From the NCBI GenBank assembly GCA_947167315.1, contig CAMVHP010000030.1, positions 1 to 10,999 of the forward strand: a stretch of 10,999 bases of DNA, written 5' to 3'. The stretch's first letter is position 1; each line of letters starts with the position of its first letter. The position numbers and the translations under genes are program-made. Below the pieces are notes generated by a model that saw only the letters and a program-made list of their open reading frames with translations, was not told the DNA's origin and made no database searches. Below, one piece after another: positions 1-6,401 of the stretch. The stretch is from RGIG8782 sp017475895. GTDB lineage: Bacteria > Pseudomonadota > Alphaproteobacteria > Rickettsiales > UBA1997.

Positions 1-713
1 GCATCAATTGCAATCTTTTTTGCCGCCGATACCAAAACGGAAATAGACTCTTTTCCAATAAAATTTATGTCATCTATTGTAGAATTTGTATCGTTGTTTA
101 GAGTTTCTGTATTTTTGTGAATCTTTTTGTTATTTTTTGAGATGTCTATTATTTTTTGTATGAATTCATCTATGTTGATGTCATTGTTTTCAACAAATTT
201 TAAATTTCCCAATTCATCCAAAACTAATACCTTATTTGTAATATCGTCTAGATTAAAATATTGTTTAAATACATCTGCCGATAGGGAAAGTACTGGTCTG
301 TTTATGTTGTGTTTGTTTATGAATATGTCATTTTTGTCTTCTATGAGATCGATTAATGAATTGTCGTTTGTTTCTGTGTCTGTATTTAGAAAAATATCGA
401 CAATATTTAGGTTTGAACTATCTAATTTGTGTTTTATGTGGTCCACCAATTTTAGATTGTATAAATAATTTATGTCATTAATACTGTATGTGTTTAGGAT
501 GGTTATTTTTCCGTTGAATATTTCATCTTTGACGTTGTCTAGGCTTTTGTAGGTTTTTATGGTGTTCTCCTGACACATTTTGGTGAAAGCATTAGAAAAT
601 TCACTTTTATATTCTATGATTTTATTTTTTTTGCTTTTTATTGTGAATGCTATAATTATCAAAAACAATATCAATAGTCTTAACAATAGTTTTACAGTCT
701 TAAGTACCTTCAT
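1..713 (-). CDS. Membrane-anchored thioredoxin-fold/NHL-repeat-like protein, C-terminus beyond window
   Basis: This open frame starts at 713 and runs off the left edge without a stop, giving 237 full codons. Residues 1-25 (MKVLKTVKLLLRLLILFLII and onward) are a basic start plus a hydrophobic segment, so the protein is probably anchored in the inner membrane facing the periplasm. Residues 66-87 (FNGKITILNTYSINDINYLY) resemble the opening of the thioredoxin-like domain of NHLRC2-type proteins, whose active site is normally WTYxCxNC; both cysteines are absent and Cys47 is the only cysteine seen. Residues 139-190 fit the second half of such a domain (RPVLS, VLVLDELGNL). FIGKESISVLVSAAKKIAID near the edge fits the start of a first NHL blade. 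The ATG shares its A with the murB stop (TAATG), implying one transcript and coupled translation. Family assignment is by remembered motifs and is tentative; a redox-inactive scaffold is inferred. Confidence 0.55.
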   Translation of the reverse strand, partial: MKVLKTVKLLLRLLILFLIIIAFTIKSKKNKIIEYKSEFSNAFTKMCQENTIKTYKSLDNVKDEIFNGKITILNTYSINDINYLYNLKLVDHIKHKLDSSNLNIVDIFLNTDTETNDNSLIDLIEDKNDIFINKHNINRPVLSLSADVFKQYFNLDDITNKVLVLDELGNLKFVENNDINIDEFIQKIIDISKNNKKIHKNTETLNNDTNSTIDDINFIGKESISVLVSAAKKIAID

Positions 714-1576
714 TATCTGTTACCAACTGTTTTGATTTCTAATTCTAAATCAACATTTAATTCTTCCTTTGCTCTTCTGATGGTCAGATTAATCAAATCC
801 ATCAGGGGTTTTGAATTTTTACAACCGGCATTGACGAGAAAATTTGCATGTTTATTTGAAAATTCTGCTCCATTAAAATTTACACCCTGTAGTTTTAACT
901 CCTGTATAACCTTCCATGCCGGCATTTCGGGTAGGTTTATGAATGTGGAACCGCATGTTTTTTCTGCTATCGGTTGTGTCTGCTTCTTTTTTTCCATCAT
1001 TTCATTGAATTTATTTTCAATGTCTTTTTCTTCAGTAAATTCAGTATATTTAAAGTTAGCGGTTAAAAAAATCAATTCATTGTCAAGCCCAGTTTTTCTG
1101 TAGGAAAAATTACATTGTTCGTTGTTAAATGTCTTTGTATTTCCGTTATGGTCGATGGTGGTTATATCCAACAAAATATCTTTAATTTCAGAGCCATAGC
1201 ATCCAGCATTCAGGCGACAGGAGCCCCCGATTGTACCTGGAATGCAACCTAAAAACTCAAAACCACCAATGTGGTTTTTTTTGGCGAAATTAAAAAGTTT
1301 TAAATTTAATACACCGCAATCGCAACTTATCACATTATCCTTTAGAACTATTTTGTCTAATTTTTTCGTTGATATTATTGTTCCCTCTATTAAACCGTCT
1401 GAAAATAATATGTTTGATCCGGCACCAACTACATTTAATGGTTCTTTGTACTTTTTGCTTTTTATAAAATTTACAAGCTCATCAATGTTTGTTGGTTCAA
1501 AAAAGTATTCGGCTGTACCCCCAACACAGAATCTACTGTATTTTGATAAATCTATATTACGTCTTATATTATACAT
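713..1576 (-). CDS. murB: UDP-N-acetylenolpyruvoylglucosamine reductase MurB
   Basis: MurB is the cytoplasmic FAD enzyme that uses NADPH to reduce UDP-GlcNAc-enolpyruvate to UDP-MurNAc in peptidoglycan synthesis. The 287-aa product carries the family landmarks: RFCVGGTAEYF (15-25) and VGAGSNILFSDG (50-61) for FAD binding, GCIPGTIGGSCRLNAGCYG (110-128), FSYRKTGL with Arg160, CGSTFINL with Ser210 as the likely proton donor, FSNKHANFLVNAG (239-251) and the C-terminal LELEIKTVG with the conserved Glu280. The length fits the short type II MurB. The start at 1576 places the N-terminus where the family begins; upstream sequence shows only a weak ribosome site. It is divergent from the nfeD gene and overlaps the next minus-strand gene by one base. 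A functional murB suggests the organism still makes peptidoglycan precursor. Confidence 0.96.
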   Translation of the reverse strand: MYNIRRNIDLSKYSRFCVGGTAEYFFEPTNIDELVNFIKSKKYKEPLNVVGAGSNILFSDGLIEGTIISTKKLDKIVLKDNVISCDCGVLNLKLFNFAKKNHIGGFEFLGCIPGTIGGSCRLNAGCYGSEIKDILLDITTIDHNGNTKTFNNEQCNFSYRKTGLDNELIFLTANFKYTEFTEEKDIENKFNEMMEKKKQTQPIAEKTCGSTFINLPEMPAWKVIQELKLQGVNFNGAEFSNKHANFLVNAGCKNSKPLMDLINLTIRRAKEELNVDLELEIKTVGNR

Positions 1577-1631
1577 TTTTAGTTGTTTTCAATTTGCTAC
1601 GAATACATAATACAAACACCACCTGCTATAG

Positions 1632-1665
1632 AACATCAATGGGCAACGTTGTAATGATGTTTTTT
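1632..1665 (+). terminator. Terminator-like hairpin with T-run in the murB/nfeD gap
   Basis: AACATCA (1632-1638) pairs with TGATGTT (1655-1661), and the T-run continues to 1665. The 16-nt loop contains the perfect palindrome CAACGTTG (1644-1651). The T-run lies on the plus-strand side, yet no plus-strand gene ends upstream, since murB reads the other way. It could end a short leader or antisense transcript, act as an operator (the palindrome), or be chance in AT-rich DNA. Confidence 0.3.
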
Positions 1666-1771
1666 GAAAACAAATTGCTTTCATTTATTTTACTTATTGG
1701 TCCGAGTGTATACCCTAATATAAAAAAATCAAGAAATAAAATTGTGAGTAAACTTTTTGTTGATTTATATT

Positions 1772-1800
1772 TTGTTGTCTTTATTATAAAGTTATATAAT
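1772..1800 (+). promoter_or_regulatory. Candidate sigma-70 promoter for nfeD-SPFH
   Basis: A perfect TATAAT at 1795-1800 has a weak -35 candidate TTGTTG at 1772-1777 with a 17-nt spacer. Transcription would begin around 1807, only about 10 nt before the chosen nfeD ATG at 1817, which implies a nearly leaderless message. The surrounding DNA is very AT-rich, so chance matches are likely. Confidence 0.35.
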
Positions 1801-1816
1801 TATGACATGAACTTGT

Positions 1817-2251
1817 ATGTTTTGGTTTTGGTCAATTGTGGCTGTTATATTTTTAATAGCTGAGCTGGTGACGGTGTCATTCGGATTTATATTTATAACA
1901 TTTGGTTCGGTAATTATTGCATTTTTACTACAAACGGGTGTTATTGTTGAATCTGACTATCTATACCAACTGTTAATCATACTGTTGTTTGGTATAATTG
2001 GTTTCATATTTTTCTACATAAACTTTAAAAAATCAAAGAGTTCAAAGGACAGTAATTTTAAAGAGGATATGGTGGCGGTAGTTATTGAAAAAGATCTGCG
2101 GAAGGGTGTTGATGGAAAAATAAAATGGAGTGGGACAATATTTAACGCTGCAATAAAGGAAGATTCAAATGTTGATAAAATATCGGTTGGTGATAACGTT
2201 CTGATAAACGAATTTAAAGGAAATGTTGCTATAGTTACTAAAATTAATTAG
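1817..2251 (+). CDS. NfeD-family membrane protein, short form with C-terminal OB-fold
   Basis: This 144-aa protein belongs to the NfeD/YbbJ group, membrane partners of SPFH proteins. Residues 3-39 give one or two hydrophobic segments and 49-68 another. After a lysine/serine-rich linker (71-80), residues 84-144 form the expected small beta domain, with GKIKWSGTIFNAAI and VGDNVLINEFKGNVAIV matching the family's G-x-V-x-x-x-G and G-x-V-x-V pattern; the aromatic position usually held by Trp is Phe109. The ATG at 1817 is preferred because the in-frame ATG at 1802 is closed by a stop two codons later and the N-terminus matches relatives. Its stop codon overlaps the ribosome site of the SPFH gene 8 nt downstream, the usual nfeD-SPFH arrangement. 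The pair is thought to organise membrane microdomains; a specific role cannot be read here. Confidence 0.85.
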   Translation: MFWFWSIVAVIFLIAELVTVSFGFIFITFGSVIIAFLLQTGVIVESDYLYQLLIILLFGIIGFIFFYINFKKSKSSKDSNFKEDMVAVVIEKDLRKGVDGKIKWSGTIFNAAIKEDSNVDKISVGDNVLINEFKGNVAIVTKIN

Positions 2252-2255
2252 GAGG
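2250..2255 (+). promoter_or_regulatory. Strong Shine-Dalgarno site of the SPFH gene
   Basis: A full AGGAGG sits 4 nt before the ATG at 2260 and overlaps the TAG stop of nfeD. Most other starts in this window have weak or no such site, so this is the strongest ribosome site here and suggests coupled, high-level translation of the SPFH protein. Confidence 0.8.
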
Positions 2256-2259
2256 ATTT

Positions 2260-3249
2260 ATGATAAATTTTATACTGGTTTTGTTGATTTTGATGGTAAT
2301 TACCATAAGCAAATCTGTTAAAGTTGTACCACAGCAGGAAATTTGGATTATAGAAACGTTCGGTAAATATTCTAGAAAATTTAGTGCTGGTTTGAATTTT
2401 TTGGTGCCATTTATGCAACAGGTTGCTGCAAAACAGTCTTTAAAAGAAAGAGTTGTTGATATTAAAGAACAGACGGCCATAACCAGCGATAACGTAACAC
2501 TGGTGATAGATGGAATTATATATGTAAAGGTTGTGGATCCCGTCGCTGCTTCGTATGGTGTTGATGATCCGCTGTACGCCGTTTCACAATTGGCACAGAC
2601 GGCCATGAGATCAGAGATTGGTAAAATAGTTTTGGATAGAACTTTTGAGGAAAGAGAACATCTAAATGCCAGTATAGTTCAGGCCATCAATGAGGCGGCT
2701 AAAAATTGGGGAATTCAATGCATGAGATATGAAATTAAAGATATTACACCGCCCAAAAATGTTAGGGAAGCTATGGAGTTGCAGGTGGCAGCGGAAAGAA
2801 AAAAGAGGGCGCAAATATTGATGTCAGAGGGTGACAAACAGGCTCTTATTAATAATGCGGAGGCAAAAAAAGCTGAGGCTATATTGGCGTCCGAAGCTGA
2901 AAAGTTGGCAAAAATAAATGAAGCCGAAGGTAGAAAAGAGGCTAGTATTTTAAATTCTGAAGCGGAAATGGTACAGGCGGAAAATATAGCTAAAGGTAAA
3001 AAAGAAGCTATGCTTTTAATGGCTAACGGAACGGCTGAATCCTACAATCTGATTGCTAAGTCCCTAGAGAGTAAGGGTGGTAAAGATGCAGCAAGTGTTA
3101 AAATAGTTGAGGAATATATTGGGGCGTTCAACAATTTGGCTAAAACCAATAATACTATGTTGATACCGTCAAATCCTGCGGATATTGCCTCCGTTGTGGC
3201 TCAGGCTATGGGAGTCGTAAATAATGTAAAAAACAGATTTGAAGAATAG
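2260..3249 (+). CDS. SPFH/Band 7 (stomatin/paraslipin, QmcA-like) membrane protein
   Basis: This 329-aa protein has the classic stomatin-like order. Residues 2-17 are a single N-terminal hydrophobic anchor; 20-175 are the SPFH/PHB domain (VPQQEIWIIETFGKYSRKF, GLNFLVPF, IDGIIYVKVVDP, LAQTAMRSEIGK, ITPPKNVREAMELQVAAER). Residues 172-262 form a long Ala/Glu/Lys-rich coiled coil with repeated AEA and EAE motifs that drives oligomerisation. The tail (286-320, IGAFNNLAKTNNTMLIPSN) is the paraslipin/QmcA C-terminal motif. Such proteins form ring- or cage-like assemblies on the inner membrane and often modulate membrane proteases. It follows nfeD by 8 nt with a consensus ribosome site, so the two are surely co-expressed. 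Length and motifs are complete, with no sign of decay. The exact subfamily (QmcA or slipin-2) is less certain than the family. Confidence 0.93.
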   Translation: MINFILVLLILMVITISKSVKVVPQQEIWIIETFGKYSRKFSAGLNFLVPFMQQVAAKQSLKERVVDIKEQTAITSDNVTLVIDGIIYVKVVDPVAASYGVDDPLYAVSQLAQTAMRSEIGKIVLDRTFEEREHLNASIVQAINEAAKNWGIQCMRYEIKDITPPKNVREAMELQVAAERKKRAQILMSEGDKQALINNAEAKKAEAILASEAEKLAKINEAEGRKEASILNSEAEMVQAENIAKGKKEAMLLMANGTAESYNLIAKSLESKGGKDAASVKIVEEYIGAFNNLAKTNNTMLIPSNPADIASVVAQAMGVVNNVKNRFEE

Positions 3250-3254
3250 TTGTT

Positions 3255-3346
3255 ACTATTATCATTATTAATAGTCTAGTGATTATTAGTATTAGGCGTG
3301 ACATAATTTTCTTCTTGTTTTTTCAAAACAAAATAATAAAATCACG
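3255..3346 (+). other. Intergenic stretch with two weak inverted repeats after the SPFH gene
   Basis: The 120-nt gap contains ACTATTA (3255-3261) paired with TAATAGT (3269-3275). It also holds a compound structure in which CGTG (3297-3300) pairs with CACG (3343-3346) around TTGTTTT (3315-3321) and AAAACAA (3325-3331). Neither is GC-rich or followed by a T-run, so neither is a convincing terminator. They may be transcript-end structures or chance. No clear promoter for the next gene was found. Confidence 0.25.
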
Positions 3347-3369
3347 TCAACGGTTATGACAAAAACAAA

Positions 3370-4149
3370 ATGTTAGAGATTACATTTAAAAGCAGTATAG
3401 GAAAGTTAAATGCCCTGTATCATCATAGCAAAAATGTGAATGCACCCGTGGCAATAGTTGTTGGCAGTTCTTCCATGGATAGCAGGACAAAGAGTAATTT
3501 GTTTTCTGAAACAACTGATGCTATAGCGGAAACATTTATAGAAAATGACTTTTCTACATTGAAGTTTTCATTCAGGGAACTAACGATTAGTGGTAAGAAG
3601 GACACCGAAAAAGAAGCGGATAACCTTTTGGATTTGACTACAGCATTAGATTGGTTACATAGTAAAAATATAGAAAGTAAGAGTTTTTGGGTCTGTGGGT
3701 TGGATACTGGTGTTATAGCAACTTTACAGCTTGTTATGAGGAGACCAGAAATAGAAAATTATATTTTGGTTTCACCTAACATAAGGAAAGATGATCTGGA
3801 TTTTATAGTACCTTGTTCAGCGTCGGGGTTATTGGTTAGGGGGTCTGAGGACCTGAGGTTTTTGGAGGAGGACTGCATTAATTTGCAGGAAAAACTCATA
3901 ACAAAAACAGAGTCAAAAATAAAGTACATGACTGTTTATAATGCTGAAAGGGATTATAAAACAGAACTGGGGCAGTTAAAGTCTCTCATCGGAGAATATC
4001 TGAAGGAGAAGATGGAGGAAGATAGGAAGAATATGCGATCCATAATCGTTAACAAAAGACGAAGAAGGAAGAAGAAAATGTTGGAGGCGGATGAAGGTAG
4101 AATAGTTTACGTGAATCCAATAAAACCATTGGACATTGATAATATTTAG
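3370..4149 (+). CDS. COG2945-type alpha/beta-hydrolase fold protein with degenerate catalytic residues
   Basis: The 259-aa product follows the alphaproteobacterial COG2945 hydrolase family: NAPVAIVVGSSS (24-35) at the first strand, FSTLKFSFRE (61-70), LDWLHSKNIESKSFWVCG (93-110), LVMRRPEIENYILVSPN (121-137) and DFIVPCSASGLLVRGSEDLR (144-163). In relatives I recall, the nucleophile lies in GFSFG and the first loop is HPHP. Here the elbow is Gly-Leu-Asp112-Thr-Gly, the HPHP loop is GSSS, and the catalytic His of the ANHFF motif is replaced, apparently by Arg194 in NAERDY. Only the acid (Asp161) seems kept. A basic C-terminal extension follows (about 215-259), with an unbroken KRRRRKKK at 229-236. 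It is probably a non-hydrolytic descendant that binds something acidic. It precedes the ppiD-like gene by 9 nt, with GGGAGA between them as a ribosome site. Confidence 0.75.
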   Translation: MLEITFKSSIGKLNALYHHSKNVNAPVAIVVGSSSMDSRTKSNLFSETTDAIAETFIENDFSTLKFSFRELTISGKKDTEKEADNLLDLTTALDWLHSKNIESKSFWVCGLDTGVIATLQLVMRRPEIENYILVSPNIRKDDLDFIVPCSASGLLVRGSEDLRFLEEDCINLQEKLITKTESKIKYMTVYNAERDYKTELGQLKSLIGEYLKEKMEEDRKNMRSIIVNKRRRRKKKMLEADEGRIVYVNPIKPLDIDNI

Positions 4150-4158
4150 GGAGAATTT

Positions 4159-5583
4159 ATGAATTTTAACAGTTACATTAAAAATAATTGGGTCAGCAAG
4201 TGCTTGTTGAGCATTTTGATTATTGCTTTTATTTTGTCGAGTATTAGCGGTATTATCTTTATGACTAATAAGTATAATGTTGTAGTTGTTGATAATAAAA
4301 AGGTTAATATAAATGAGTTTGTCAGAGTACTGAATGGTGAAAAGCAAAAAATATTTGCATACAATCAAGATATGAGCCAAATTGATTTTTTAAATTCAAG
4401 AGAGTTTATGATTATGACTCTGAATAATGTGGTAAATAGTAGTTTGTTGGATAAAGAAATCGAAAACTATAGAATAAATGAGCCAAATGAAATTATTTTG
4501 TCAAAGATATATAAGGAACATTACTTTTACACGGATAATAAGTTCGATATTACAAAACTTCGTAATTTACTGAAAAATTATAACATGACGGAATATGATT
4601 ATATGGAAATGATTAGAATTAATGACAATATTGAGTTTTTGGAGTCTTTAATTTCTGGCATTGGAGTTAATAATCTTATCGCCGTCGGTGTTTTCAATAT
4701 TGAAAATAAATATAAAGAAATATCATTGTTTAGTATAAATAAAAAATTACTTAAGGTTGATGATGTTGAAGCTTCAGAAGCTGATATAAAGGAATACTAT
4801 AATAAAAACATTGATAAATTTACTATTTTGGAAAGCAGAAAGGTTGACTATATTAAAATAGATGACTTTAAGGCGGACGACGTTAGTAAAGTTGAGGAAT
4901 TACTTTCAACCAGTAATAATATAGCCGATGTTGCTAAAAATCTCAATTTGGAGGTTAATAGTTTTGATTATGTTGATGCAACGAAAGCTAATGATTTACT
5001 GAAAAAATATAACATCGGTGACATTTTTTCCTATAAAGTTAATGATTTTTCAGGCGTAAAGACTGTTGATAATGCTCTGTATGTCTTTTCGGTTGTGGAT
5101 ATAAAAAATGAAAGAGTACAAACTCTTGAAGAGGTTAAGAACGATATAAGGAATATAATTGTTACGGAAGCTATGAATAACAACTATAAAAAGGTTGTGT
5201 TGAATTACATAAATGATTACAGAAATGGTGGCTATAAAAATAATATTTTGACCGTTAAGGGATTTAAAATCAAGAAGGATAAGGTATCAAAAAATAAGGA
5301 AAGCAATTACGATAAAAATTTTGTTGATGAAGTATTGGCTTCAAAAAATATGGAGACAACGGGTGTATTTTTAAATGAAAACGATGTATATTTTGCTTTT
5401 GTTAACGATGAGGGAATTGTTGGTGAAGACGATGATTCTTTTGTCAGTATAAATTTAGTAGAACAGGATCTAGAAGCATCAATGCTGGATGATATTAAAA
5501 GACAATATACTGGCTATTTGACTAATAAAAAATACAACGTTAAGGTAAACTATAAATTGTTAGATCTAATAAGAAGACAATAA
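4159..5583 (+). CDS. PpiD-like periplasmic chaperone (SurA-N domain), parvulin domain apparently missing
   Basis: The 474-aa product begins with a short cytoplasmic stretch and one membrane helix (about 14-36), placing the rest in the periplasm. Residues 41-165 match the SurA/PpiD N-terminal chaperone region (VVDNKKVNINEF, then a helical bundle with FDITKLRNLLKNYNMTEYDY). Residues 203-234 (EASEADIKEYYNKNIDKF, then LESRKVDYIKI) match the segment that normally leads into the parvulin domain. Instead of about 100 residues of prolyl-isomerase fold, the chain goes straight to the post-parvulin region (TLEEVKNDIRNII, 322-334) and ends with a helix and NVKVNYKLLDLI. Usual PpiD length is near 620. 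It probably helps newly exported envelope proteins fold, as a pure chaperone. The start has a GGGAGA ribosome site; truA follows by 7 nt. Confidence 0.75.
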   Translation: MNFNSYIKNNWVSKCLLSILIIAFILSSISGIIFMTNKYNVVVVDNKKVNINEFVRVLNGEKQKIFAYNQDMSQIDFLNSREFMIMTLNNVVNSSLLDKEIENYRINEPNEIILSKIYKEHYFYTDNKFDITKLRNLLKNYNMTEYDYMEMIRINDNIEFLESLISGIGVNNLIAVGVFNIENKYKEISLFSINKKLLKVDDVEASEADIKEYYNKNIDKFTILESRKVDYIKIDDFKADDVSKVEELLSTSNNIADVAKNLNLEVNSFDYVDATKANDLLKKYNIGDIFSYKVNDFSGVKTVDNALYVFSVVDIKNERVQTLEEVKNDIRNIIVTEAMNNNYKKVVLNYINDYRNGGYKNNILTVKGFKIKKDKVSKNKESNYDKNFVDEVLASKNMETTGVFLNENDVYFAFVNDEGIVGEDDDSFVSINLVEQDLEASMLDDIKRQYTGYLTNKKYNVKVNYKLLDLIRRQ

Positions 5584-5590
5584 TTGTTAA

Positions 5591-6397
5591 ATGTTTAGAT
5601 ATAAACTTACGATTGAGTATGACGGTACAAATTATGCTGGCTGGCAGAAGCAAGATGGTAGGTTGACGGTACAGGAGACATTGGAAGATTGTATTTTTAA
5701 TCTATCTGGTGAAAAAGTTGAGGTTTTTGCCTCCGGAAGGACAGACGCCGGAGTTCATGCTATTAATCAGGTTATTCATTTTGATTTGAATAGGTTATAT
5801 AAAACCGATACGATTATTGAGGGTTTAAATTTTTATCTGGGCGAAAAAAATAGAAAACTAATAGATATTTGGCAAAAAAATAATAATAATGTTTTTTTAA
5901 AACCATTTTTACAACAGGATATAGTCGTAAAAGAATGTGAAGTTGTTGATGATAGTTTTCATGCTAGATTTTCAACAAAAATGAGACACTACAGATATAT
6001 AATTTTAAATAGACAAAGACCCACAGCATTATGGCAGAATAAAGCGTGGCACATAAGAAAAAAACTTGATGTTACAAAGATATATGAAAGTGCTCAGTGT
6101 TTAATTGGAAAACATGATTTTTCAAGTTTTAGGGACAGTCAATGTCAAGCAAATAGCCCGGTAAAAACTATGTCGGCTATAAATGTGTATGGACGGGATG
6201 AGTTTGTTTATTTTGAGTTCTCAGCAAAATCTTTTTTGCATCATATGATAAGAAATATTGTTGGTACACTGAGAGATGTTGGAACTGGAAAAATAAATGA
6301 AAATGACCTTGTGAAAATACTTGAATCCTGTGACAGAAAACAAGCTGGAGAGATGGCGCCGGCCTGTGGATTGTATCTGTTGAATGTTGAATATTGA
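5591..6397 (+). CDS. truA: tRNA pseudouridine(38-40) synthase TruA
   Basis: TruA converts U38, U39 and U40 in the anticodon arm of many tRNAs to pseudouridine. The 268-aa product shows YKLTIEYDGTNYAGWQKQ (4-21), the catalytic motif GRTDAGVHA with Asp52, FHARFSTKMRHYRYIILN (123-140) carrying the conserved active-site Tyr, HDFSSFR (175-181), and FSAKSFLHHMIRNIVGTLRD (210-229). All key residues are present. Residues about 86-110, rich in Asn and Lys, look like an insertion compared with relatives, which go quickly from the N-x-x-L motif to FHARF. It begins 7 nt after the ppiD-like gene and has only a weak ribosome site, so it is probably translated from the same message. Its TGA stop lies 4 nt from the stop of the converging AsmA-like gene. 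Confidence 0.96.
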   Translation: MFRYKLTIEYDGTNYAGWQKQDGRLTVQETLEDCIFNLSGEKVEVFASGRTDAGVHAINQVIHFDLNRLYKTDTIIEGLNFYLGEKNRKLIDIWQKNNNNVFLKPFLQQDIVVKECEVVDDSFHARFSTKMRHYRYIILNRQRPTALWQNKAWHIRKKLDVTKIYESAQCLIGKHDFSSFRDSQCQANSPVKTMSAINVYGRDEFVYFEFSAKSFLHHMIRNIVGTLRDVGTGKINENDLVKILESCDRKQAGEMAPACGLYLLNVEY

Positions 6398-6401
6398 CTA
6401 T

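Noticed and set aside
127..468. Plus-strand 113-codon frame opposite the thioredoxin/NHL-like gene
   Set aside because: It begins with TTG, has Phe/Ser-rich composition typical of a reverse reading of Lys/Asn-rich coding sequence, and the opposite strand holds a better-supported gene.
1577..1816. tRNA or other known RNA gene in the murB/nfeD gap
   Set aside because: No cloverleaf arms, GTTC-type T-loop or known riboswitch core was visible on either strand.
1489..1863. Plus-strand 124-codon frame across the murB start and the nfeD start
   Set aside because: It overlaps two well-supported genes, has no family features, and its hydrophobic content is explained by AT-rich bases.
3297..3346. Intrinsic terminator after the SPFH gene
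   Set aside because: The paired segments are almost pure A/T with bulges and there is no T-run after the stem on either strand.
3356..3376. Tiny frame MTKTKC overlapping the start of the hydrolase-like gene
   Set aside because: Six codons with no ribosome site; its overlap with the next ATG is easily explained by chance in A-rich DNA.
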